A DNA stretch of 64,000 bases. It comes from Hydractinia symbiolongicarpus. Its lineage: Eukaryota; Cnidaria; Hydrozoa; Anthoathecata; Hydractiniidae. A model generated the notes under the pieces. It was not told where the DNA came from. It ran no database searches and was given only the letters and a program-made list of their open reading frames with translations. Where the stretch lies: assembly GCF_029227915.1 (NCBI RefSeq), contig NC_079876.1, positions 36,127,828 through 36,191,827 of the forward strand, in the 5' to 3' direction. Shown here piece after piece: positions 1 through 5,796 of this stretch. Both the position numbers and the translations under genes were made by a program. The stretch's first letter is position 1. Each line of letters starts with the position of its first letter.

Positions 1-3
1 GCG
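1..3 (+). tRNA. tRNA-Ser(AGA), last 3 nt only
   Basis: The window opens on the final three bases of a Ser(AGA) gene. This is shown by the identical junction at 1164-1166. Confidence 0.85.
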
Positions 4-17
4 GACGCAAAAAGGTG

Positions 18-22
18 TTTTT
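18..22 (+). terminator. Pol III T5 terminator of Ser(AGA)
   Basis: TTTTT starting 15 nt after the Ser(AGA) 3' end. The same element is at 1181-1185 and in every later unit. It is the first T4+ run after Thr as well. Confidence 0.8.
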
Positions 23-75
23 GACACGAACAGAAAGACAGAGCTAGTTCAAATTGTCAGAAAAAGCATGACATC

Positions 76-82
76 TAAATTA
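76..82 (+). promoter_or_regulatory. AT-rich element upstream of Glu
   Basis: TAAATTA at -25 to -19 of the Glu gene, where TFIIIB usually sits. Conserved in nearly all units; U48 has a T-to-A change. The role is inferred from position. Confidence 0.4.
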
Positions 83-100
83 CTTAGTGGTGCGAATGTG

Positions 101-172
101 TCCCGCATGGTCTAGTGGTTAGGATTTCTGGTTTTCACCCAGGCGGCCCGGGTTCGATTCCCGGTGCGGGAA
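101..172 (+). tRNA. tRNA-Glu(UUC), reference copy
   Basis: A 72-nt elongator tRNA that reads GAA and, by wobble, GAG. The acceptor stem TCCCGCA pairs with TGCGGGA and the discriminator is A. The anticodon TTC is at 134-136 in loop TTTTCAC. The T-arm is CCGGG/TTCGATT/CCCGG. Box A (TGGTCTAGTGG, 108-118) and box B (GGTTCGATTCC, 151-161) are canonical. There is no intron and no encoded CCA. The anticodon loop itself holds TTTT, which Pol III must read through; this is usual for this isoacceptor. The T6 terminator follows at 180-185. Confidence 0.97.
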
Positions 173-179
173 GTGTACA

Positions 180-185
180 TTTTTT
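180..185 (+). terminator. Pol III T6 terminator of Glu
   Basis: TTTTTT 8 nt after the Glu gene. It is shortened to TTTT in U26 and U54. Confidence 0.85.
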
Positions 186-215
186 AAGTTAAGTTGCTCT
201 CTCACGCGTTGATGT

Positions 216-221
216 TATATA
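216..221 (+). promoter_or_regulatory. TATA-like box upstream of Cys
   Basis: TATATA at -33 to -28 of the Cys gene, present in almost every unit. The position fits TBP/TFIIIB placement at a Pol III gene. In U4 a 21-bp deletion brings it to about -12. Confidence 0.55.
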
Positions 222-248
222 CCCTGTGCGTGGATTCCGTCCTTGGCT

Positions 249-320
249 GGGGATATAGCTCAGTGGTAGAGCATTCGACTGCAGATCGAGAGGTCCCTGG
301 TTCAAACCCGGGTGTCCCCT
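249..320 (+). tRNA. tRNA-Cys(GCA), reference copy
   Basis: A 72-nt tRNA that reads UGC and UGU. The acceptor GGGGATA pairs with TGTCCCC through one T6-G67 wobble. Discriminator U73 is the known cysteinyl-tRNA synthetase identity base. Anticodon GCA is at 281-283 in loop CTGCAGA. Box A (TAGCTCAGTGG) is 256-266 and box B (GGTTCAAACCC) 299-309. The T-stem has a T51-G63 wobble. A TATA-like box lies upstream and a T5 terminator at 331-335. Translated, the gene region gives the spurious peptide seen in many tRNA-Cys misannotations; it is not a protein gene. Confidence 0.97.
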
Positions 321-330
321 ACTAGTTGGC

Positions 331-335
331 TTTTT
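331..335 (+). terminator. Pol III T5 terminator of Cys
   Basis: TTTTT 11 nt after the Cys gene. It is lost in U14, where the run is broken to CTCTTT, and cut to TTTT in U31. Confidence 0.85.
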
Positions 336-367
336 GTCCTCTTCGGCACCTGAGTGGTGAGCTGGTG

Positions 368-374
368 AATTATT
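368..374 (+). promoter_or_regulatory. AT-rich element upstream of Ser(UGA)
   Basis: AATTATT at -27 to -21. U16, U17, U21 and U34 read AATTGTT instead. A TFIIIB role is inferred only from position. Confidence 0.35.
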
Positions 375-394
375 CTGGTTACCCAGCAATTTCT

Positions 395-476
395 GCTGCG
401 ATGGCCGAGTGGTTAAGGCGTTAGACTTGAAATCTAATGGGATCTTCCCGCGTAGGTTCGAACCCTACTCGCAGCG
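395..476 (+). tRNA. tRNA-Ser(UGA), reference copy
   Basis: An 82-nt class II tRNA that reads UCA and possibly UCG. Acceptor GCTGCGA pairs fully with TCGCAGC; the discriminator is G, as expected for serine. The anticodon TGA is at 428-430. The long variable arm, the main SerRS recognition element, has stem GGG/CCC around ATCTT. Box A is TGGCCGAGTGG (402-412) and box B GGTTCGAACCC (455-465). It differs from the unit's Ser(AGA) gene at only four of 82 positions: 29, 34, 41 and 60. No intron. The downstream T-run is TTTT (493-496) in U1 and TTTTT in most units. Confidence 0.97.
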
Positions 477-492
477 AATCTACAAACATTCG

Positions 493-496
493 TTTT
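493..496 (+). terminator. Pol III terminator of Ser(UGA)
   Basis: TTTT in U1, where CG replaces the usual CT just before it. The other units have TTTTT at the same place, about 16 nt after the gene. Confidence 0.8.
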
Positions 497-556
497 GATC
501 TGGTCAAGTGTCTATCACAACGTACAGACCTTTGCCATGTGATAGAATTGATCATG

Positions 557-561
557 GCCGA

Positions 562-612
<51 letters not shown>

Positions 613-629
613 AATCCCGGGTCTCGGCA
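557..629 (+). tRNA. tRNA-Phe(GAA), reference copy
   Basis: A 73-nt tRNA that reads UUC and UUU. Acceptor GCCGAGA pairs with TCTCGGC and the discriminator is A. Anticodon GAA is at 590-592, followed by G37, the base that eukaryotes convert to a wybutosine-type nucleoside. The anticodon stem is TCAGA/TCTGA. Box A TAGCTCAGTTGG is 564-575 and box B GGTTCAATCCC 608-618. The acceptor and anticodon stems differ from the mammalian Phe tRNA as I remember it, which argues against a mammal. The TTTT terminator follows directly at 630-633. Confidence 0.97.
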
Positions 630-633
630 TTTT
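630..633 (+). terminator. Pol III T4 terminator of Phe
   Basis: TTTT directly abutting the discriminator. The T-rich tract at 701-732 can act as a backup. Confidence 0.8.
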
Positions 634-700
634 ATCACTGCCCAGCAGGGCGGTTTGAGGTGGTGAATGCAAGCAGCCGTAGCACTTTTCTTCAGCTATG

Positions 701-732
701 TTTTTTTATTTATTTTCCTTCCTTTCTTTTTT
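701..732. other. Pyrimidine tract between convergent Phe and Gly
   Basis: A 32-nt run of T and C with two isolated A, beginning T7-A-TTT-A-TTTT. It lies in the 137-bp spacer where Phe (+) and Gly (-) transcription meet. The first T run varies by slippage: T6 in U3, U27, U30 and U47; T8 in U28, U29 and U46. U19 and U32 lost 17 bp at its right end. Confidence 0.75.
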
Positions 733-757
733 ACGGAGGGTATTTTCAGGTGTAGGT

Positions 758-761
758 AAAA
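758..761 (-). terminator. Pol III T4 terminator of Gly
   Basis: AAAA on the plus strand is TTTT downstream of the minus-strand Gly gene, 5 nt after its 3' end. U41 extends it to six A. Confidence 0.75.
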
Positions 762-766
762 CACGA

Positions 767-837
767 TGCATTGGCGGGGAATCGAACCCCGGTCTCCCGC
801 GTGGCAGGCGAGAATTCTACCACTGAACCACCAATGC
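767..837 (-). tRNA. tRNA-Gly(GCC), reference copy
   Basis: A 71-nt tRNA on the minus strand that reads GGC and GGU. It is the only minus-strand gene of the unit. On its own strand the acceptor GCATTGG pairs with CCAATGC and the discriminator is A. Anticodon GCC corresponds to plus-strand 803-805. The T-arm is CGGGG/TTCGATT/CCCCG. Box A maps to 820-830 and box B to 778-788. It converges with Phe and diverges from Thr, from which it is separated by 116 bp. Confidence 0.97.
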
Positions 838-953
838 GTTACTACTCATTTCCAAAATTTCCGAGTGACAGTGTATCACGTCCCGGTGTGTTAGTAGCCT
901 TAACGGCATTTCAGACGTGTGATATTGAGATTTTCAAAATCTCCCAACAGGCA
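838..953. promoter_or_regulatory. Divergent Gly/Thr intergenic region
   Basis: 116 bp that serve as the 5' flank of both Gly (minus) and Thr (plus). It holds an AT-rich CCAAAATTT segment on the Gly side and a 17-bp palindrome on the Thr side. No gene is seen in it. Confidence 0.5.
927..943. promoter_or_regulatory. 17-bp palindrome upstream of Thr
   Basis: GAGATTTTCAAAATCTC has perfect 8-nt arms around one base. It ends 10 bp before the Thr gene, so it covers -27 to -11, where TFIIIB would bind. The centre is T instead of C in U10, U16 and U17 and the arms stay intact. The arms are broken in U4, U31, U49 and U53. Function unknown. Confidence 0.6.
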
Positions 954-1026
954 GGCGCTGTGGCTTAGCGGTTAAAGCGCCTGTCTAGTAAACAGGAGAT
1001 CCCCGGTTCAAATCCGGGCAGTGCCT
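954..1026 (+). tRNA. tRNA-Thr(AGU), reference copy
   Basis: A 73-nt tRNA whose A34 is expected to be deaminated to inosine, so it would read ACU, ACC and ACA. Acceptor GGCGCTG pairs with CAGTGCC through one G4-T69 wobble; the discriminator is T. Anticodon AGT is at 987-989, followed by A37, the usual t6A site. Box A TGGCTTAGCGG is 961-971 and box B GGTTCAAATCC 1005-1015. Unlike the other genes it has no T4 run before the next gene: only TTT at 1026-1028 and TTTCT at 1045-1049. Read-through into Ser(AGA) is therefore plausible. Confidence 0.97.
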
Positions 1027-1084
1027 TTAGCAGTAATGTTGTGCTTTCTGGTCGGCCTTGTGGCAATGGCCAGCGGTTTGTCAG

Positions 1085-1166
1085 GCTGCGATGGCCGAGT
1101 GGTTAAGGCGTTTGACTAGAAATCAAATGGGATCTTCCCGCGTAGGTTCGAATCCTACTCGCAGCG
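1085..1166 (+). tRNA. tRNA-Ser(AGA), reference copy
   Basis: An 82-nt class II tRNA with A34 (inosine expected), reading UCU, UCC and UCA. Acceptor, D-arm, long variable arm and T-stem are identical to the unit's Ser(UGA) gene. The four differences are A29T, T34A, T41A and C60T, and the 29-41 change keeps a base pair. Anticodon AGA is at 1118-1120. Box A is 1092-1102 and box B (GGTTCGAATCC) 1145-1155. It starts 58 bp after Thr; the T5 terminator at 1181-1185 may serve both. Confidence 0.97.
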
Positions 1167-1263
1167 GACGCAAAAAGGTGTTTTTGACACGAACAGAAAG
1201 ACAGAGCTAGTTCAAATTGTCAGAAAAAGCATGACATCTAAATTACTTAGTGGTGCGAATGTG

Positions 1264-1335
1264 TCCCGCATGGTCTAGTGGTTAGGATTTCTGGTTTTCA
1301 CCCAGGCGGCCCGGGTTCGATTCCCGGTGCGGGAA
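1264..1335 (+). tRNA. tRNA-Glu(UUC)
   Basis: U2, consensus. Confidence 0.95.
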
Positions 1336-1411
1336 GTGTACATTTTTTAAGTTAAGTTGCTCTCTCACGCGTTGATGTTATATATCCTGTGCGTGGATTC
1401 CGTCCTTGGCT

Positions 1412-1483
1412 GGGGATATAGCTCAGTGGTAGAGCATTCGACTGCAGATCGAGAGGTCCCTGGTTCAAACCCGGGTGTCCCCT
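1412..1483 (+). tRNA. tRNA-Cys(GCA)
   Basis: U2, consensus. Confidence 0.95.
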
Positions 1484-1557
1484 ACAAGTTGGCTTTTTGT
1501 CCTCTTCGGCACCTGAGTGGTGAGCTGGTGAATTATTCTGGTTACCCAGCAATTTCT

Positions 1558-1639
1558 GCTGCGATGGCCGAGTGGTTAAGGCGTTAGACTTGAAATCTAA
1601 TGGGATCTTCCCGCGTAGGTTCGAACCCTACTCGCAGCG
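1558..1639 (+). tRNA. tRNA-Ser(UGA)
   Basis: U2, consensus. Confidence 0.95.
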
Positions 1640-1719
1640 AATCTACAAACATTCTTTTTGATCTGGTCAAGTGTCTATCACAACGTACAGACCTTTGCCA
1701 TGTGATAGAATTGATCATG

Positions 1720-1724
1720 GCCGA

Positions 1725-1775
<51 letters not shown>

Positions 1776-1792
1776 AATCCCGGGTCTCGGCA
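1720..1792 (+). tRNA. tRNA-Phe(GAA)
   Basis: U2, consensus. Confidence 0.95.
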
Positions 1793-1929
1793 TTTTATCA
1801 CTGCCCAGCAGGGCGGTTTGAGGTGGTGAATGCAAGCAGCCGTAGCACTTTTCTTCAGCTATGTTTTTTTATTTATTTTCCTTCCTTTCTTTTTTACGGA
1901 GAGTATTTTCAGGTGTAGGTAAAACACGA

Positions 1930-2000
1930 TGCATTGGCGGGGAATCGAACCCCGGTCTCCCGCGTGGCAGGCGAGAATTCTACCACTGAACCACCAATGC
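1930..2000 (-). tRNA. tRNA-Gly(GCC)
   Basis: U2, consensus. Confidence 0.95.
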
Positions 2001-2116
2001 GTTACTACTCATTTCCAAAATTTCCGAGTGACAGTGTATCACGTCCCGGTGTGTTAGTAGCCTTAACGGCATTTCAGACGTGTGATATTGAGATTTTCAA
2101 AATCTCCCAACAGGCA

Positions 2117-2189
2117 GGCGCTGTGGCTTAGCGGTTAAAGCGCCTGTCTAGTAAACAGGAGATCCCCGGTTCAAATCCGGGCAGTGCCT
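2117..2189 (+). tRNA. tRNA-Thr(AGU)
   Basis: U2, consensus. Confidence 0.95.
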
Positions 2190-2247
2190 TTAGCAGTAAT
2201 GTTGTGCTTTCTGGTCGGCCTTGTGGCAATGGCCAGCGGTTTGTCAG

Positions 2248-2329
2248 GCTGCGATGGCCGAGTGGTTAAGGCGTTTGACTAGAAATCAAATGGGATCTTC
2301 CCGCGTAGGTTCGAATCCTACTCGCAGCG
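2248..2329 (+). tRNA. tRNA-Ser(AGA)
   Basis: U2, consensus. Confidence 0.95.
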
Positions 2330-2426
2330 GACGCAAAAAAGTGTTTTTGACACGAACAGAAAGACAGAGCTAGTTCAAATTGTCAGAAAAAGCATGACAT
2401 CTAAATTACTTAGTGGTGCGAATGTG

Positions 2427-2498
2427 TCCCGCATGGTCTAGTGGTTAGGATTTCTGGTTTCCACCCAGGCGGCCCGGTTTCGATTCCCGGTGCGGGAA
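2427..2498 (+). tRNA. Glu-type tRNA with UCC anticodon
   Basis: U3. The body is tRNA-Glu, but the anticodon at 2460-2462 is TCC, which reads Gly GGA, instead of TTC (T35C). G53 is also T, which breaks the last T-stem pair and alters box B. The G53T change recurs in U12; the anticodon change does not. It could be a decaying copy or an anticodon-shifted tRNA. The loop no longer holds TTTT. Confidence 0.75.
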
Positions 2499-2574
2499 GT
2501 GTACATTTTTTAAGTTAAGTTGCTCTCTCACGCGTTGATGTTATATACCCTGTGCGTGGATTCTGTCCTTGGCT

Positions 2575-2646
2575 GGGGATATAGCTCAGTGGTAGAGCAT
2601 TCGACTGCAGATCGAGAGGTCCCTGGTTCAAACCCGGGTGTCCCCT
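2575..2646 (+). tRNA. tRNA-Cys(GCA)
   Basis: U3, consensus. Confidence 0.95.
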
Positions 2647-2720
2647 ACTAGTTGGCTTTTTGTCCTCTTCGGCACCTGAGTGGTGAGCTGGTGAATTATT
2701 CTGGTTACCCAGCAATTTCT

Positions 2721-2802
2721 GCTGCGATGGCCGAGTGGTTAAGGCGTTAGACGTGAAATCTAATGGGATCTTCCCGCGTAGGTTCGAACCCTACTCGCAG
2801 CG
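2721..2802 (+). tRNA. tRNA-Ser(UGA), U33 lost
   Basis: U3. Base 33 (2753) is G instead of the near-universal T. The anticodon TGA is kept. Impaired decoding is expected. Confidence 0.8.
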
Positions 2803-2882
2803 AATCTACAAACATTCTTTTTGATCTGGTCAAGTGTCTATCACAACGTACAGACCTTTGCCATGTGATAGAATTGATCATG

Positions 2883-2897
2883 GCCGAGATAGCTCAA

Positions 2898-2938
<41 letters not shown>

Positions 2939-2955
2939 AATCCCGGGTCTCGGCA
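2883..2955 (+). tRNA. tRNA-Phe(GAA)
   Basis: U3; G15A in the D-loop, affecting the 15-48 tertiary pair. Confidence 0.88.
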
Positions 2956-3091
2956 TTTTATCACTGCCCAGCAGGGCGGTTTGAGGTGGTGAATGCAAGC
3001 AGCCGTAGCACTTTTCTTCAGCTATGTTTTTTATTTATTTTCCTTCCTTTCTTTTTTACGGAGGGTATTTTCAGGTGTAGGTAAAACACAA

Positions 3092-3162
3092 TGCATTGGC
3101 GGGGAATCGAACCCCGGTCTCCCGCGTGGCAGGCGAGAATTCTACCACTGAACCACCAATGC
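3092..3162 (-). tRNA. tRNA-Gly(GCC)
   Basis: U3, consensus. Confidence 0.95.
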
Positions 3163-3278
3163 GTTACTACTCATTTCCCAAATTTCCGAGTGACAGTGTA
3201 TCACGTCCCGGTGTGTTAGTAGCCTTAACGGCATTTCAGACGTGTGATATTGAGATTTTCAAAATCTCCCAACAGGCA

Positions 3279-3351
3279 GGCGCTGTGGCTTAGCGGTTAA
3301 AGCGCCTGTCTAGTAAACAGGAGATCCCCGGTTCAAATCCGGGCAGTGCCT
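3279..3351 (+). tRNA. tRNA-Thr(AGU)
   Basis: U3, consensus. Confidence 0.95.
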
Positions 3352-3409
3352 TTAGCAGTAATGTTGTGCTTTCTGGTCGGCCTTGTGGCAATGGCCAGCG
3401 GTTTGTCAG

Positions 3410-3491
3410 GCTGCGATGGCCGAGTGGTTAAGGCGTTTGACTAGAAATCAAATGGGATCTTCCCGCGTAGGTTCGAATCCTACTCGCAGCG
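3410..3491 (+). tRNA. tRNA-Ser(AGA)
   Basis: U3, consensus. Confidence 0.95.
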
Positions 3492-3588
3492 GACGCAAAA
3501 AGGTGTTTTTGACACGAACAGAAAGACAGAGCTAGTTCAAATTGTCAGAAAAAGCATGACATCTAAATTACTTAGTGGTGCGAATGTG

Positions 3589-3660
3589 TCCCGCATGGTC
3601 TAGTGGTTAGGATTTCTGGTTTTCACCCAGGCGGCCCGGGTTCGATTCCCGGTGCGGGAA
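3589..3660 (+). tRNA. tRNA-Glu(UUC)
   Basis: U4, consensus. Confidence 0.95.
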
Positions 3661-3715
3661 GTGTACATTTTTTAAGTTAAGTTGCTCTCTCACGCGTTGA
3701 TGTTATATACCCTGT

Positions 3716-3787
3716 GCGGATATAGCTCAGTGGTAGAGCATTCGACTGCAGATCGAGAGGTCCCTGGTTCAAACCCGGGTGTCCCCT
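3716..3787 (+). tRNA. tRNA-Cys(GCA), 5' end replaced by a deletion
   Basis: U4. A 21-bp deletion ends inside the gene. The first three bases now come from the flank, so the acceptor reads GCGGATA with a C2/C71 mismatch. The TATA-like box is moved to about -12. Boxes A and B are intact. Confidence 0.75.
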
Positions 3788-3861
3788 ACTAGTTGGCTTT
3801 TTGTCCTCTTCGGCACCTGAGTGGTGAGCTGGTGAATTATTCTGGTTACCCAGCAATTTCT

Positions 3862-3943
3862 GCTGCGATGGCCGAGTGGTTAAGGCGTTAGACTTGAAAC
3901 CTAATGGGATCTTCCCGCGTAGGTTCGAACCCTACTCGCAGCG
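3862..3943 (+). tRNA. tRNA-Ser(UGA)
   Basis: U4; T39C gives an A31/C39 mismatch at the base of the anticodon loop. Shared with U5, U6 and U52. Confidence 0.85.
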
Positions 3944-4023
3944 AATCTACAAACATTCTTTTTGATCTGGTCAAGTGTCTATCACAACGTACAGACCTTT
4001 GCCATGTGATAGAATTGATCATG

Positions 4024-4028
4024 GCCGA

Positions 4029-4079
<51 letters not shown>

Positions 4080-4096
4080 AATCCCGGGTCTCGGCA
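4024..4096 (+). tRNA. tRNA-Phe(GAA)
   Basis: U4, consensus. Confidence 0.95.
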
Positions 4097-4233
4097 TTTT
4101 ATCACTGCCCAGCAGGGCGGTTTGAGGTGGTGAATGCAAGCAGCCGTAGCACTTTTCTTCAGCTATGTTTTTTTATTTATTTTCCTTCCTTTCTCTTTTA
4201 CGGAGGGTATTTTCAGGTGTAGGTAAAACACGA

Positions 4234-4304
4234 TGCATTGGCGGGGAATCGAACCTCGGTCTCCCGCGTGGCAGGCGAGAATTCTACCACTGAACCGCCA
4301 ATGC
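4234..4304 (-). tRNA. tRNA-Gly(GCC), damaged
   Basis: U4; T8C at the conserved U8 (shared with U5 and U6) and G51A, a T-stem A/C mismatch. Confidence 0.8.
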
Positions 4305-4420
4305 GTTACTACTCATTTCCAAAATTTCCGAGTGACAGTGTATCACGTCCCGGTGTGTTAGTAGCCTTAACGGCATTTCAGACGTGTGATATTGAGATTT
4401 TCAAAATTTCCCCACAGGAA

Positions 4421-4493
4421 GGCGCTGTGGCTTAGCGGTTAAAGCGCCTGTCTAGTAAACAGGAGATCCCCGGTTCAAATCCGGGCAGTGCCT
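4421..4493 (+). tRNA. tRNA-Thr(AGU)
   Basis: U4, consensus gene; the upstream palindrome is broken. Confidence 0.94.
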
Positions 4494-4551
4494 TTAGCAG
4501 TAATGTTGTGCTTTCTGGTCGGCCTTGTGGCAATGGCCAGCGGTTTGTCAG

Positions 4552-4633
4552 GCTGCGATGGCCGAGTGGTTAAGGCGTTTGACTAGAAATCAAATGGGAT
4601 CTTCCCGCGTAGGTTCGAATTCTACTCGCAGCG
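4552..4633 (+). tRNA. tRNA-Ser(AGA)
   Basis: U4; C61T, giving a G53/U61 wobble in the T-stem. Confidence 0.88.
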
Positions 4634-4730
4634 GACGCAAAAAGGTGTTTTTGACACGAACAGAAAGACAGAGCTAGTTCAAATTGTCAGAAAAAGCATG
4701 ACATCTAAATTACTTAGTGGTGCGAATGTG

Positions 4731-4802
4731 TCCCGCATGGTCTAGTGGTTAGGATTTCTGCTTTTCACCCAGGCGGCCCGGGTTCGATTCCCGGTGCGGG
4801 AA
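4731..4802 (+). tRNA. tRNA-Glu(UUC)
   Basis: U5; G31C, a C31/C39 mismatch next to the anticodon loop. Confidence 0.85.
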
Positions 4803-4878
4803 GTGTACATTTTTTAAGTTAAGTTGCTCTCTCACGCGTTGATGTTATATACCCTGTGCGTGGATTCCGTCCTTGGCT

Positions 4879-4950
4879 GGGGATATAGCTCAGTGGTAAA
4901 GCATTCGACTGCAGATCGAGAGGTCCCTGGTTCAAACCCGGGTGTCCCCG
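4879..4950 (+). tRNA. tRNA-Cys(GCA), identity base changed
   Basis: U5; G22A (D-stem mismatch) and discriminator U73 changed to G at 4950. U73 is the main CysRS identity base, so charging is probably poor. Confidence 0.8.
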
Positions 4951-5024
4951 ACTAGTTGGCTTTTTGTCCTCTTCGGCACCTGAGTGGTGAGCTGGTGAAT
5001 TATTCTGGTTACCCAGCAATTTCT

Positions 5025-5106
5025 GCTGCGATGGCCGAGTGGTTAAGGCGTTAGACTTGAAACCTAATGGGATCTTCCCGCGTAGGTTCGAACCCTACTC
5101 GCAGCG
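5025..5106 (+). tRNA. tRNA-Ser(UGA)
   Basis: U5; T39C as in U4. Confidence 0.86.
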
Positions 5107-5186
5107 AATCTACAAACATTCTTTTTGATCTGGTCAAGTGTCTATCACAACGTACAGACCTTTGCCATGTGATAGAATTGATCATG

Positions 5187-5191
5187 GCCGA

Positions 5192-5242
<51 letters not shown>

Positions 5243-5259
5243 AATCCCGGGTCTCGGCA
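5187..5259 (+). tRNA. tRNA-Phe(GAA)
   Basis: U5, consensus. Confidence 0.95.
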
Positions 5260-5396
5260 TTTTATCACTGCCCAGCAGGGCGGTTTGAGGTGGTGAATGC
5301 AAGCAGCCGTAGCACTTTTCTTCAGCTATGTTTTTTTATTTATTTTCCTTCCTTTCTTTTTTACGGAGGGTATTTTCAGGTGTAGGTAAAATACGA

Positions 5397-5467
5397 TGCA
5401 TTGGCGGGGAATCGAACCCCGGTCTCCCGCGTGGCAGGCGAGAATTCTACCACTGAACCGCCAATGC
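5397..5467 (-). tRNA. tRNA-Gly(GCC)
   Basis: U5; T8C. Confidence 0.88.
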
Positions 5468-5583
5468 GTTACTACTCATTTCCAAAATTTCCGAGTGACA
5501 GTGTATCACGTCCCGGTGTGTTAGTAGCCTTAACGGCATTTCAGACGTGTGATATTGAGATTTTCAAAATCTCCCAACAGGAA

Positions 5584-5656
5584 GGCGCTGTGGCTTAGCG
5601 GTTAAAGCGCCTGTCTAGTAAACAGGAGATCCCCGGTTCAAATCCGGGCAGTGCCT
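5584..5656 (+). tRNA. tRNA-Thr(AGU)
   Basis: U5, consensus. Confidence 0.95.
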
Positions 5657-5714
5657 TTAGCAGTAATGTTGTGCTTTCTGGTCGGCCTTGTGGCAATGGC
5701 CAGCGGTTTGTCAG

Positions 5715-5796
5715 GCTGCGATGGCCGAGTGGTTAAGGCGTTTGACCAGAAATCAAATGGGATCTTCCCGCGTAGGTTCGAATCCTACTCGCAGCG
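5715..5796 (+). tRNA. tRNA-Ser(AGA), U33 lost
   Basis: U5; base 33 (5747) is C instead of T. Anticodon AGA is kept. Confidence 0.82.

Larger units (their letters stand above)
4..1166 (+). repeat. Reference repeat unit U1 (1163 bp, seven tRNA genes)
   Basis: Order and spacing: 97 bp, Glu, 76 bp, Cys, 74 bp, Ser(UGA), 80 bp, Phe, 137 bp, Gly (minus), 116 bp, Thr, 58 bp, Ser(AGA). No spacer exceeds 140 bp and none holds a further gene. The spacers hold T-run terminators, AT-rich upstream elements, a pyrimidine tract and one palindrome, listed separately. Confidence 0.97.

Noticed and set aside
189-389. 66-codon minus-strand ORF repeated in most units
   Set aside because: It is the antisense of the Cys gene and its flanks, carries the same changes as the tRNA, and shows no codon-level constraint.
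437-658. 73-codon plus-strand ORF repeated in most units
   Set aside because: It runs through the 3' half of Ser(UGA), the spacer and all of Phe. Its conservation is that of the repeat as a whole.
701-732. Pyrimidine tract as a splice acceptor
   Set aside because: No exon or protein-coding context exists, and the tract lies between two convergent Pol III genes.
954-1026. Selenocysteine or suppressor tRNA among the variants
   Set aside because: I checked the anticodon of each copy by eye. The only coding changes are UCC in U3 and GCU in U48; none reads a stop codon.
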